This document shows, one piece after another, positions 28,263 to 37,126 of a stretch of DNA of 64,000 nucleotides. Both the position numbers and the translations under genes were made by a program. Position 1 is the stretch's first letter, and each line of letters begins with the position of its first letter. Below the pieces are notes generated by a model. It did no database searches. It worked only from the letters and a program-made list of their open reading frames with translations, and had not been told where the DNA came from. Source of the DNA: JASSUD01 sp031963005 (GTDB lineage: Bacteria > Pseudomonadota > Gammaproteobacteria > Burkholderiales > Burkholderiaceae); contig JASSUL010000007.1 of assembly GCA_031963005.1 (NCBI GenBank), positions 91,811 through 155,810 on the forward strand, given 5' to 3'.

Positions 28263-28745
28263 ATGGATACTAGAAACTATTTCCCTCACCTTGATGGCAA
28301 AGGTTTGCGCATTGGAATCGTTCAATCTCGTTTCAATGAGATGATTACGGATGGCATTACCGATGCATGCACCGCCGAGCTAGACGCACTCGGTGTAGCA
28401 GCAGAAGATATTCTGCTCATCACCGTTCCAGGTTGCCTGGAAATCCCGCTTGCACTGCAAAAATTAGCAGGCACTGAGCAATTCGACGCCTTAATTGCAT
28501 TAGGTGCCGTCATACGAGGAGAAACTTATCATTTTGAAGTGGTTTCTAATGAAAGTGCGGCAGGATTAGCACGCATTGGATTAGATTTCGATATCCCTAT
28601 TAGTAATGGCATCCTGACCACTGAGAATACTGCGCAAGCCCAGGCACGTTTCGAAAAAGGCAGAGACGCCGCGCGCGTAGCCGTGGAAATGGCAAATATG
28701 TGCGTCGCGCTCGAAGCACTCTCTCCCATTGGAGAAGAACTATGA
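28263..28745 (+). CDS. ribH: 6,7-dimethyl-8-ribityllumazine synthase
   Basis: The penultimate riboflavin enzyme, joining the ribB product with the ribitylaminopyrimidine; 160 residues. Typical blocks are GIVQSRFNEMITDGI (about 18-32), TVPGCLEIPLALQKLA (about 54-69), ALGAVIRGETYHFEVVSNESA with the catalytic His (about 79-99), and GILTTEN (about 116-122). The stop overlaps the start of nusB by 4 nt (ATGA), so the two are translationally coupled. Confidence 0.96.
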   Translation: MDTRNYFPHLDGKGLRIGIVQSRFNEMITDGITDACTAELDALGVAAEDILLITVPGCLEIPLALQKLAGTEQFDALIALGAVIRGETYHFEVVSNESAAGLARIGLDFDIPISNGILTTENTAQAQARFEKGRDAARVAVEMANMCVALEALSPIGEEL

Positions 28746-29191
28746 AACGCGCACGACATCAAGCACGCGCATGCGCAGTACAAAGTCTTTATCAATGGAT
28801 ACTCTCGGGCGGAGCATCGGAGGATATCGAGCAAGAAGCCCAGGCCGAGCCGAGCTTTGAAAAAATAGATCAGGCCTATTTCAAAACCCTGTTACACGCT
28901 ATTCTCAAAGATATCGACACGCTTAATAAGGAACTCACACGCTTTATAGATCGTCCTATTTCCGAACTTTTTCCCGTTGAGCATGCTATTTTGCTAGTCT
29001 GCATCCAGGAGCTAGCGCAGCACCATGATGTCCCTTATCGGGTCGTCATTAACGAGGGCGTGGAGCTGGCCAAGACATTTGGCAGCGTTGAAGGATATAA
29101 ATACGTCAACGGTGTTCTCAATAAAGCGGCATCGCATTTACGAGCCACAGAAGTACAGGCTGCGGCACCTCGCTCTTTGAAATCCCTCTAA
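28742..29191 (+). CDS. nusB: Transcription antitermination factor NusB
   Basis: An RNA-binding helical protein of 149 residues that pairs with NusE (S10) on boxA of rRNA operons. The N-terminus MKRARHQARACAVQSLYQW and the blocks HAILLVCIQELAQHHDVPYRVVINE and FGSVEGYKYVNGVLNKAA are standard. The frame reaches back to 28700 inside ribH, but the coupled ATG at 28742 matches homologues. The ribH-nusB overlap is a widespread arrangement. Confidence 0.95.
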   Translation: MKRARHQARACAVQSLYQWILSGGASEDIEQEAQAEPSFEKIDQAYFKTLLHAILKDIDTLNKELTRFIDRPISELFPVEHAILLVCIQELAQHHDVPYRVVINEGVELAKTFGSVEGYKYVNGVLNKAASHLRATEVQAAAPRSLKSL

Positions 29192-29532
29192 TTCAAACAG
29201 TCATAAAAAGAACCACAACTCCAGCACTCCTCGGCTACCTCACTCTTGCTAGAAATAAACTTCTAGACATACGTGCACGCCCCGCACTTTGCCGTTATTG
29301 AAGCGCGCGCTCACTGGCACCACAGCGCGCGCCATGGCACACGCTCTCAAATACCTAAAGCTTGTCTACCTGAGTCCGCATAATATAAAAAATAAATATG
29401 CGACGCTCCTCCTATCATGCTATTGCGCATCTACCTATAGATATTCACTTCATTTAAATCAAAGAATATTCTCAAAATTAATATGCAATCTATAAAAATA
29501 TAGATTCATATATTTTCAAACAAAATTAATAA
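29192..29532. other. AT-rich intergenic region after nusB
   Basis: No gene supported; the base composition drops sharply after about 29380. Possible open stretches are short and lack ribosome binding sites. Confidence 0.4.
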
Positions 29533-29595
29533 TTCGCTCGACCATCCATTATTACGTCAACAATAATATTCATCATACGTTTTTTTATTCAAAAT
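29533..29595 (+). promoter_or_regulatory. Imperfect PIP-box-like promoter upstream of the 29695 gene
   Basis: TTCGC (29533-29537), 15 nt, TACGT (29553-29557), 32 nt, CAAAAT (29590-29595). The pattern TTCGB-N15-TTCGB-N30-32-YANNNT is the plant-inducible promoter bound by HrpX/HrpB-type AraC activators. Here the second half-site has one mismatch. Spacing and orientation fit the gene that starts 100 nt beyond the -10. Confidence 0.4.
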
Positions 29596-29694
29596 TACGT
29601 ACGAGGACAAGCATTGCCCTATACATAAATGAAAGAATATTTTTAATTTAAAAGTGTTGGAAGTGTATTTGTTCAATAATTAAATGGAGACGAT

Positions 29695-30762
29695 ATGCAA
29701 TTAAATCCAATTTCAGCAATAGGTAATGCCATAAGACAAGTAGGCACAACTATTTCAACACATATCTCAAAGTTAAATTCCCACCAAAATACACCGAACA
29801 GCAATGAAATTATATTAGACAATATAGCCACTGATGCTGAATATGGACAATATAACTATAGCCAAAAAAGTAAAATTTCCGAATTAAAAGAAGACTTAAA
29901 AAAAGCAGATCAATCAGCAAATGAGGATCATCTTAGAAACAATATATTTCAAAAAGAATTTGAAACAGCATCATCCAACATAAAAACATGCTTACTAATT
30001 TTAAATGAAATAGAAAAAATTAAAAGCAAAGATAATATAGATGAATCAGGATTAAAACGGAAGAATGTAGAATTTCTCATTGGCGAAGTTAATGATAATA
30101 TTCTTAAATTAAATATAGGTGAGCCCGTAGATTTTTCAAACTCAAGAAAAATGCTCACCGTTTTTATCGCCATTGGAGTAGCGCTTTGGACTTATTTATC
30201 AGATTCACAAAAAGCAGAATCAGATAATATCATCAACAAATCCATACCATTTTTTCTAAATTTACTCCCTCTACTCGTACAAGCAGCAGAGTATATTATT
30301 GTACAAAATTACAAATTCAAAACAAAACACTTACAGTTTGTTTTGAATTCATATAATGATATTTTACCTGAGCTCAATGAAATAAAAGAAAATCTCTATA
30401 AAGAAGAAATTAACAACGCATTGCTTACAATACAAAAAAGCTCTGAAATAATTATGGCCAATCAATTGGAGCACCAAGCAAACGAGCACGGCATAGAGAA
30501 TACGATATTAAATGCCATAGAAAAACTATCTGAGTCCTCCAATCCAGTCAGCGAAACTGAAATTGTAAAAGATAAAATTATGGCTGTTTTACATAATCAT
30601 ATGCCATTAAAACATCAAGTATTCAAAATACTTTTCCAACAAGGGGAAAATATAGGAATTATTTACAAAGCATTCGAAGCTTGTGTCCAAAAAGGACGCT
30701 CTACTTTTTCTACTACTGGCATTCAAGCTAAACGGTCCAATACTTTACGCGTTATAGCTTAA
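29695..30762 (+). CDS. Coiled-coil protein with a membrane hairpin (family B), effector-like
   Basis: An AT-rich gene for a 355-residue protein of unknown function. The N-terminal 40 residues are polar and Ser/Asn-rich, followed by a long charged helical stretch (about 60-150). Two hydrophobic segments (about 151-170, LTVFIAIGVALWTYL, and about 182-203, IPFFLNLLPLLVQAAEYIIV) form a hairpin. Another helical region and a basic C-terminus follow. The layout is shared with 31363-32631 and 37127-38263. GGAGA precedes the ATG. A PIP-box-like sequence lies upstream. Possibly a type III substrate that inserts in host membranes; this is inference. Confidence 0.65.
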   Translation: MQLNPISAIGNAIRQVGTTISTHISKLNSHQNTPNSNEIILDNIATDAEYGQYNYSQKSKISELKEDLKKADQSANEDHLRNNIFQKEFETASSNIKTCLLILNEIEKIKSKDNIDESGLKRKNVEFLIGEVNDNILKLNIGEPVDFSNSRKMLTVFIAIGVALWTYLSDSQKAESDNIINKSIPFFLNLLPLLVQAAEYIIVQNYKFKTKHLQFVLNSYNDILPELNEIKENLYKEEINNALLTIQKSSEIIMANQLEHQANEHGIENTILNAIEKLSESSNPVSETEIVKDKIMAVLHNHMPLKHQVFKILFQQGENIGIIYKAFEACVQKGRSTFSTTGIQAKRSNTLRVIA

Positions 30763-30775
30763 ATATCTGTATAGC

Positions 30776-30809
30776 GCACTTTTATTTTTCTACAAAAAAA
30801 TAAAAGTGC
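30776..30809 (+). terminator. Hairpin terminator after the 29695 gene
   Basis: GCACTTTTATTTTT pairs with AAAAATAAAAGTGC just after the stop at 30762: a 14-bp stem with a 6-nt loop. Its position fits termination. Confidence 0.7.
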
Positions 30810-30819
30810 TTCTATATGG

Positions 30820-30898
30820 CCTGATTACAAGCACTCTCTGAGAGCATATTGATATGCAGAGAAATTATAGGTATGCTCTCAAAAGAATTGTAATCAGG
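30820..30898. repeat. Long imperfect hairpin
   Basis: Outer arms CCTGATTACAA / TTGTAATCAGG (30820-30830 with 30888-30898) and inner arms TGAGAGCATA / TATGCTCTCA (30839-30848 with 30872-30881) pair perfectly with a short asymmetric spacer. It could be a small mobile palindrome or a structured RNA. No copy elsewhere in the window was noticed. Confidence 0.6.
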
Positions 30899-31362
30899 TC
30901 TCTCTATATATCAATCTTATAGATTATCTTTAATAAAAAATCAGAATTATCCCAATGTATATTTATTTCAGAAGTTGTATAGAGAAGAGATTAGATATCA
31001 CGAGACGTTTAGAGTAATTTATTCATAGGGATAACTCATGACTTCGAATGTAGCGCAATTATTCAAAAGTAGGGCACAAGCCCTACAAGACTATACGTAT
31101 GCCATGTTCTTAATTCAACACAAGGATTTCATCACCCGCTAGAATCAGGAGCTCTGAGAAAAAAATACAGAGGTAAAAAGCCTCACTCAGATGCACATCT
31201 CGCTATGATTCGTTATGCACCTCAGAGGAGGCAACCCCCTTCTGACTCTGCTTACATAACGTACATGCATATCTACTGATACTAAGCATACATTAATAAT
31301 TTTAAAAAAATTTTTAGAGCAGGCCACACTGCCTTATTTGGTCTGTCGAGGCATATATAAAT
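30899..31362. other. Intergenic region between two family B genes
   Basis: No convincing gene. A 34-codon open frame at 31038-31142 begins MTSNVAQLFKSRAQAL. It lacks a clear ribosome binding site and may be a remnant. The remainder probably holds the leader of the 31363 gene. Confidence 0.35.
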
Positions 31363-32631
31363 ATGTTATCAAGAAATGTAGAACGAGTATCACCTATAAA
31401 TTGCCATCACTGCAATACTTCATTCGCTTCGTCAATAGAAATGGATTCCCCCTCCCTTTCACCGCCTAGCACGTCTTCAGAAAGTGAATCTTTAAAATAT
31501 CCACATCTAGCAAATAGAAGCAAATACCCGGATGGTGCGTCGATCTATGAACCATTAATTTCACCTGTCACAAACTACTACAAAGATGGTTCGCATCCTC
31601 ATTTAAATGCGCCCTATGATGCAATAGATTCTTCAAATACACGTTTAAAGCAAGTAAAGCGAAATAAAGCGCATAGACGATCACTATCATCAAATGTCAA
31701 AAAAATTGCTTTCTCTAAATTGGAAGCATCTGATCTAATATTACCTGATCCAATATTATCTGATCAAATCAAATCATCCCTTAGATGCATTGATGACACC
31801 TTGAAGATACTGAGGAGAATTGGACGAAACCCAGATTTTATAAAAATTTACCATGAAATCTCTTTGAAAACATCTTCAGTTGAAATATTAGGGAACATAA
31901 AATTTAAGAATCACTTTCCCGAATCAGAAACAGAAAATACTCCCATAATTACCCCTCTCAAAAATGCTTCTGAACAAGAGGAGCAAAATGACAAACACAC
32001 TATAAGCATTAAAGATATTGAAAAAAATATTGAAAATGTTATTGATTATCTTCTATTAATGAAAGAAAATCTTCAAAAACAACTATCACCCAAAAACTTC
32101 ATATCATATAAATTCATACGTGATGGCTTAGTGACAGACGGTGATTTTGTTAGAGAATCCACAGATCAAATAAAAATTTTACTTCAAGAAAATGATCAGG
32201 AAAAAGAAGACGCCTTTTTATCTGAAAGAATGAAACGTTGGTGTTACACTGTAATTATATCCTCAATAAGTGCAATCATAACTTTTGCATTCGGAATCAA
32301 CTTTATAAATGCCTCTCCAATAATATCTAGTATCATTAATTTTTTCATAGCATCTATACCTGCAATATTGCAAGAAATAATAAATATACAAGAGATAAAA
32401 AATGAAAACACAAAAGAAAATGTACAGTACTTTTTCAAGGAATTAAAATCACTTAATGATAATTTTGTACAATTAAGTAGTTCAATAATGTTACATAAAT
32501 ATCTACTTAATACTAAATTTCAACAAATAAGGCTCATTCATAATCTTGAGCGTGCAGCGCAGCTTACTGTGCGAAGTATGGTGAGTGCTTCCACTTCAGA
32601 GTATAGTAATTTGCCACCATTACCCGTCTAA
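31363..32631 (+). CDS. Ser-rich coiled-coil protein with a membrane hairpin (family B), effector-like
   Basis: A 422-residue protein from an AT-rich gene. The first 80 residues are Ser/Pro-rich and disordered (MDSPSLSPPSTSSESES near 27-43), a composition often seen in type III secretion signals. A charged helical part follows (about 125-290). Two hydrophobic segments (about 297-315, IISSISAIITFAFGINF, and about 320-340, IISSIINFFIASIPAIL) precede a final coiled-coil and a Ser-rich tail. The layout mirrors 29695-30762. No enzymatic motif was seen and the role is unknown. Confidence 0.62.
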   Translation: MLSRNVERVSPINCHHCNTSFASSIEMDSPSLSPPSTSSESESLKYPHLANRSKYPDGASIYEPLISPVTNYYKDGSHPHLNAPYDAIDSSNTRLKQVKRNKAHRRSLSSNVKKIAFSKLEASDLILPDPILSDQIKSSLRCIDDTLKILRRIGRNPDFIKIYHEISLKTSSVEILGNIKFKNHFPESETENTPIITPLKNASEQEEQNDKHTISIKDIEKNIENVIDYLLLMKENLQKQLSPKNFISYKFIRDGLVTDGDFVRESTDQIKILLQENDQEKEDAFLSERMKRWCYTVIISSISAIITFAFGINFINASPIISSIINFFIASIPAILQEIINIQEIKNENTKENVQYFFKELKSLNDNFVQLSSSIMLHKYLLNTKFQQIRLIHNLERAAQLTVRSMVSASTSEYSNLPPLPV

Positions 32632-32950
32632 GCCTTACGCTATTTTTTTACACTTCTTTGATCGTGAAATATCTACAGATCTGCATTTGTGCATTGATAC
32701 GGTGCATTGATACTGCGCATTGATATTGTTTCACCCCCCATATATTGACTCGCTTGGGCCACGGCAAAACTATGCTTCCATGCTACAGTCTACGCAGGCC
32801 TCACTGCTTAAGATGCACACCCCCTTAAAAAAAATCCATCCTGACGCGCGTTAGCGTTAAAATTCGTTTGTTTGCAAAAAGATATTTATTCTCGGCACCA
32901 CGTAGCAGGGATACCGTGACCCGCTGCGTGCTCTCTTCTTTACAAAGCGT
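32632..32950. other. Intergenic region with a 13-bp triple tandem repeat
   Basis: 32689-32727 holds three consecutive 13-bp units (GTGCATTGATACG, GTGCATTGATACT, GCGCATTGATATT). Otherwise no gene. It separates the accessory genes from the cytochrome cluster. Confidence 0.6.
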
Positions 32951-33790
32951 ATGCACCTTCTTCACTTCCTCGTTCCATGGGAACCTTCCTTGGGGTGGGG
33001 ATTATTTTTTGCGCTCAGCGGCATCTTGTATCTGCGTGGAACACGGGTACGGCATATCGCCACAGCACGCCAATGCGCTTTTTGGGCAGGCTGGGTGCTT
33101 AGCCTTCTTGCACTGCAAAGCCGTGTCGATTACTACGCTGAGCATGAATTTTTTGCGCACCGTCTCCAGCATCTCGTATTGCACCATTTAGCGCCTTTAC
33201 TCTGGATGGTCTCTTATCCAGGAAGCGCACTGCGTACCGGTTTGCCACGTCATGGATTTCTCGGAAGATCTATGATCCGGCGTATCCAACGCAGTCCAAG
33301 TATGCAAATAGCCCTGCGCGTACTACTGAATCCTGCACTAGTTTCGTTCCTGTTCATCATTTCTGTATGTATATGGCTTATTCCTTACGTACAATTTATA
33401 TCGATGATCAACGCACCGCTGTACCATTTTATGAATGTGTCCGTTTTTATAACGGGACTCATGTATTGGAAACTCATACTGGATCATCGACCAGCGCCAC
33501 GGGCACCTATTGGCGCAGGTTTACGGGTACTGTCGCCAGTTTTAACCATGTCCCCTCAAATTCTAGTAGGTGCCCTGATTACGTTTAGCCAAACCGATCT
33601 CTATCCTATTTTTGATTTATGCGGACGTGCCTTTGGGCTCGCACCCCTGCTAGATCAAAGCTTAGGGGGGCTGATTTTATGGGTCCCGGCAGGGTTTATA
33701 GAAGCTATTGGTGCGTTGATCGCACTCAAGCATTGGATACGGCTTTCGCCTAATTCAGCCACGCGGCCATATGCCCATGCCGCTGTTTAG
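32951..33790 (+). CDS. CtaG family cytochrome c oxidase assembly protein (caa3 type)
   Basis: A multi-pass membrane protein of 279 residues resembling the CtaG_Cox family, which helps assemble copper-containing haem-copper oxidases. Visible are about seven hydrophobic segments and the His-rich block FFAHRLQHLVLHHLAPLLWM (about 59-78). The frame starts at an ATG inside a longer open region. It is followed by two cytochrome c genes on the same strand, which suggests a shared respiratory role. The oxidase subunits themselves are not in the window. This CtaG is unrelated to Cox11. Confidence 0.85.
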   Translation: MHLLHFLVPWEPSLGWGLFFALSGILYLRGTRVRHIATARQCAFWAGWVLSLLALQSRVDYYAEHEFFAHRLQHLVLHHLAPLLWMVSYPGSALRTGLPRHGFLGRSMIRRIQRSPSMQIALRVLLNPALVSFLFIISVCIWLIPYVQFISMINAPLYHFMNVSVFITGLMYWKLILDHRPAPRAPIGAGLRVLSPVLTMSPQILVGALITFSQTDLYPIFDLCGRAFGLAPLLDQSLGGLILWVPAGFIEAIGALIALKHWIRLSPNSATRPYAHAAV

Positions 33791-33890
33791 TAGACCTCTT
33801 TTGCAACCCTGTAGCAAGGAATTCCTTTGATGCCAGTACACTGTACGGCAAGGAGGAATAACGCTGCTATGAGGTTGCAAAAGAGGTCTA
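33791..33890. mobile_element. MITE-like 100-bp palindromic element
   Basis: Perfect 18-bp terminal inverted repeats (33791-33808 with 33873-33890, TAGACCTCTTTTGCAACC and its complement) enclose a 64-bp interior that is itself partly palindromic (TGCC.GTAC / GTAC.GGCA). If the outer TA is the duplicated target, the element is 96 bp with TA flanks, as expected of small elements mobilised by IS630-like transposases. No coding capacity. It starts one base after the ctaG stop codon. Confidence 0.6.
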
Positions 33891-33962
33891 ATAACTATTG
33901 ATCTAGGATAAGATTGCTATTTATCTTAGTTTGTTTGATTTCATGAAAAAAGGGGAAGTAGC

Positions 33963-34760
33963 GTGCTCGTGCTTTTAAGGCGCTTATTTTTATATTCGCT
34001 TATGACCTATATAAGCGGCGCAATGCTCATTACACAAGCCCACAGCGCACCATTGCTCAACGTGCCCGACACCATGGCCGAACGTATTCGTGCCTGCGCC
34101 GCGTGCCATGGAGAACAGGGTGAAGGTTCTGCAAATGCCTATTTTCCTCGTTTAGCGGGCCAGCCTGCAGAATATTTATTCGAGCAACTGGTGCAATTTC
34201 GAGAAGGTAAGCGCACCTACCGTCCGATGAACTATTTGGTTACTTACCTTTCGGACGACTATTTGAAAAAAATGGCCGAATACTTCTCTGCACAACGCCC
34301 TCCAAAAGGGTTGGTGCCTACCGAGGCCTCCACGGCATCTCCCGCTGTGCAAACTCCTAGTACGCCTTCTACAGCGCGATATTCTGGAGCACAACGTGCT
34401 CAACAGCTTGTATTTGTGGGCGATAGCAAAAAAGAGATTCCTGCCTGTGTAGCATGCCATGGCGCCTCCCTCACCGGAATGCAAGCGGGCACTACACAAC
34501 CGCCTATCCCAGGTTTAGTAGGCCTAGGTAGCGACTATATCCGCGCGCAGCTCGGCGCTTGGCGTGCAGGACAGCGTAAAGCCAGTAAACCAGACTGCAT
34601 GCATACCATCACGGCAGCGCTTAGCAAACAAGATATTCAAGTTGTCGCGCAATGGCTAGCTCAGCAGCCTGTGCCGACCGACTTAACACCGGCCCCTGCC
34701 CGCCCTTTACCTTTAATATGTGGCGCTCCCCGCCTATCCTCAAAATCTTCCACGCATTAA
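33963..34760 (+). CDS. Dihaem cytochrome c (c4-like), periplasmic
   Basis: A protein of 265 residues with an N-terminal export signal (about 1-29) and two CXXCH haem sites: CAACH at 45-49 and CVACH near 161-165. The spacing and two-domain layout fit cytochrome c4 electron carriers. The GTG start at 33963 has GGGGAAG upstream; ATG codons at residues 14 and 21 are less likely. It precedes the trihaem gene by 19 bp, so the two are probably co-transcribed. The c4-like protein may feed electrons to an oxidase helped by the CtaG protein. Confidence 0.85.
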   Translation: MLVLLRRLFLYSLMTYISGAMLITQAHSAPLLNVPDTMAERIRACAACHGEQGEGSANAYFPRLAGQPAEYLFEQLVQFREGKRTYRPMNYLVTYLSDDYLKKMAEYFSAQRPPKGLVPTEASTASPAVQTPSTPSTARYSGAQRAQQLVFVGDSKKEIPACVACHGASLTGMQAGTTQPPIPGLVGLGSDYIRAQLGAWRAGQRKASKPDCMHTITAALSKQDIQVVAQWLAQQPVPTDLTPAPARPLPLICGAPRLSSKSSTH

Positions 34761-34779
34761 AAGCCAGGGTTAGCTCGCA

Positions 34780-36129
34780 ATGAAAAAATGGTTATTTCGC
34801 AAACCTCAATGCATCCTGCTCGCACTGGCAGCTTTGGTGCTATTGGGTAGCATAGCGTTCGCGCTCCTCTATCTCGCGTTATGGCATGGCGATCCGGCTA
34901 GTCCATTCGCCTCCTCTACCCAATCTCCGCCGTTTGACCCCAAAACCCTCTCAGCCACGCAACGTGCTGAACTGGTTGCGCGTGGTCAATACTTAGCGCG
35001 CGCGGGTGACTGTGTGGCGTGCCATACCTTGCGCGGCAATCCTGCTTTTAGTGGAGGGCTGCCCATACCCACACCATTCGGTACGCTCTACACTCCTAAT
35101 ATTACGCAGGATAAAGAAACGGGGATTGGATCTTGGACCTCCGATGATTTCTACCGCGCCATGCATGCAGGCCGTTCCAAGGATGGCAGTTTGCTCTACC
35201 CCGCTTTTCCATTTACCAGCTATACCAAAGTAACGCGCGAGGACTCTGACGCGATTTATACTTATCTGCAATCCGTACCGGCAGCACATAAAGTAAACCG
35301 TGAAAATGAAATGAGTTTTCCTTTTAACATACGCTATATGCTGCTTGGATGGCGTCTATTATTTTTCTCCCCGGGGGAATATAAACCCGACACCAAACAA
35401 TCTGCGGTATGGAATCGAGGCGCCTATCTAGTGGAGGGTCTAGGGCATTGCGCGATGTGCCATACCTCAATCAACCCCCTGGGCGGCCCCAATCAAAGTG
35501 CTGCATTTGCAGGTGGCCTTATTCCCTTACAAAACTGGTATGCGCCTTCGCTCACCTCAGATGCTGCCGGTTTAGGGCACTGGAATATTGAGCATTTAGA
35601 CGCACTGCTAAAAACAGGGGTTTCTGCACAAGGTGCCGTATTTGGCCCTATGTCGGAAGTAGTGCAAAACAGCTCGCAGTATTTAAGCGATAAAGATATC
35701 CGCGCGATGTCGGTCTATCTCAAAACCTTGCCGCAAAAAAAGAAAGCTCCACACGACCTACAAGTGGAGCCTTCTGAAACCTTAGTGCAACCTTTGTTAG
35801 CCAAAGGCAAACAAATCTATTTGCAAGAGTGCGCTACCTGCCATGCCGCCGATGGAAAAGGCAAACCCCCAGCATATCCGCCTCTAGCCCATAATGCGTC
35901 CATACAAATGCCCTCTGCAGTCAATGCTATTCGTATGGTACTCAATGGAGGTTTCCCCCCTTCCACCACAGGCAACCCACACCCCTATGGCATGCCTCCA
36001 TTCGCCCAACAACTCTCGGATGAAGAAATTGCCGCGGTAGTCACCTATATTCGGATGGAGTGGAATCCAGAAGGCGCTCCTGTCTCTCCGAAACAAGTGA
36101 ATGAATTACGCTCAGCGCCTCTGGATTAG
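34780..36129 (+). CDS. Trihaem membrane-anchored cytochrome c (dehydrogenase cytochrome subunit-like)
   Basis: A protein of 449 residues with an uncleaved-looking N-terminal anchor (about 10-36) and three CXXCH sites: CVACH at 78-82, CAMCH near 224 and CATCH near 351. The blocks GGLPIPTPFGTLYTPNIT and DFYRAMHAGRSKDGSLLYPAFPF after the first haem are characteristic of the cytochrome subunits of membrane gluconate, alcohol and aldehyde dehydrogenases. No dehydrogenase subunit is adjacent. The protein may work with a partner encoded elsewhere or as part of a respiratory chain with the c4-like neighbour. Confidence 0.88.
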   Translation: MKKWLFRKPQCILLALAALVLLGSIAFALLYLALWHGDPASPFASSTQSPPFDPKTLSATQRAELVARGQYLARAGDCVACHTLRGNPAFSGGLPIPTPFGTLYTPNITQDKETGIGSWTSDDFYRAMHAGRSKDGSLLYPAFPFTSYTKVTREDSDAIYTYLQSVPAAHKVNRENEMSFPFNIRYMLLGWRLLFFSPGEYKPDTKQSAVWNRGAYLVEGLGHCAMCHTSINPLGGPNQSAAFAGGLIPLQNWYAPSLTSDAAGLGHWNIEHLDALLKTGVSAQGAVFGPMSEVVQNSSQYLSDKDIRAMSVYLKTLPQKKKAPHDLQVEPSETLVQPLLAKGKQIYLQECATCHAADGKGKPPAYPPLAHNASIQMPSAVNAIRMVLNGGFPPSTTGNPHPYGMPPFAQQLSDEEIAAVVTYIRMEWNPEGAPVSPKQVNELRSAPLD

Positions 36130-36151
36130 GGCATTTTCTCAATACAAAAAT

Positions 36152-36180
36152 TCCCCCTTTTCTGCAATAGAAAAGGGGGA
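36152..36180 (+). terminator. Terminator hairpin after the cytochrome genes
   Basis: TCCCCCTTTTCT pairs with AGAAAAGGGGGA around a GCAAT loop, a perfect 12-bp stem 22 nt after the stop codon at 36129. It also lies downstream of the convergent gene at 36226-36618. Confidence 0.75.
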
Positions 36181-36225
36181 TATACGGATGTGCTCCCGCT
36201 AATTAAAAACACAACACAGTGAAGC

Positions 36226-36618
36226 TTATAGCACTTGGCCTGAAGGCCTTAGATTAAAAATTGCAGAGAACATTGCAGAGAACGTCGAATAAAGCAGGTA
36301 AATTCCACAGGTAATGCATATATAGATTCGATAAGGCCAGGATGATGAGGGGTGATTCAACACGAATCTGGTTGTCGCGATCGCAGCAAGAGACATCGCA
36401 AAATGGAGTTGCAATCTCTCAAAAAATGAATTACCTCTAGAAGAAGTCTTGACGGCAATATGCGGTTTTGAAGAGGGGGAGGCATTTTGAGGCTCTATCT
36501 TCCTGCCTATTGGAGTACCCGTTCCTGCCATTGAATCTCTGCCAAAGGAAGTAGGGAGCTCCTGACCACTAGGATGTGGGGAAACGCTCCCAGCTTGCCC
36601 AACACCATTAACCATCAT
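36226..36618 (-). CDS. Small Ser/Gly-rich protein with C-terminal membrane segments
   Basis: A protein of about 130 residues. The N-terminal 65 residues are polar and rich in Ser, Gly and Pro. Then come a short helix and two hydrophobic segments (about 73-88 and 98-118, IYICITCGIYLLYSTFSAMF). GAGGGAG stands directly before the start codons; GTG 36621, ATG 36618 and ATG 36615 are alternatives. The composition resembles the neighbouring effector-like genes, and no family is recognised. Confidence 0.5.
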   Translation of the reverse strand: MMVNGVGQAGSVSPHPSGQELPTSFGRDSMAGTGTPIGRKIEPQNASPSSKPHIAVKTSSRGNSFFERLQLHFAMSLAAIATTRFVLNHPSSSWPYRIYICITCGIYLLYSTFSAMFSAIFNLRPSGQVL

Positions 36619-36621
36619 CAC

Positions 36622-37126
36622 TCCCTCTTACATTAATAAATACTATAAAAGCAGTTAACCCCTTATCTACTCTTTACTATATAGCTAGTCTCTGGATACA
36701 ACTACAGATCTTGCGATCTACTTCCATAAACTAACGCAGAGCACGCATCTAGAAGAATAAGTTCAAAAACGTAGAATTGCTGTAAATATGGCAAAAACGG
36801 TGCAGGTACAGCACTCAACGCAGATAGCCTAAAAGAAATTCGAGCTCTCGTGGCTTAAGATTCCAAGAGACGCGATCTGATTCTCAGCCTTAGCTAGCAA
36901 AGGGTTTTTATGCAGAAGCCCGGCGGGCTATTAGAGCGCTTATTTTCCCCTATTGATATTCTGGCAAAAAAGAGTAGTGTTTGGATGCTATAAGCATAAC
37001 GCATTTTATCGATCAATAGAGAGGATGTAAAAATAACGCATACGGGCCCAGCTTTTCATATAGCTAGATGCATCGTTCTTGCATGGGTATATCTCATTTA
37101 TTTCAATTTAAATATTAGGTGCTTCT
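36622..37126. other. Intergenic region between divergent effector-like genes
   Basis: No gene supported in about 500 bp. It must hold promoters for the divergent genes at 36618 (minus) and 37127 (plus). No match to the PIP-box pattern was found. Confidence 0.4.
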
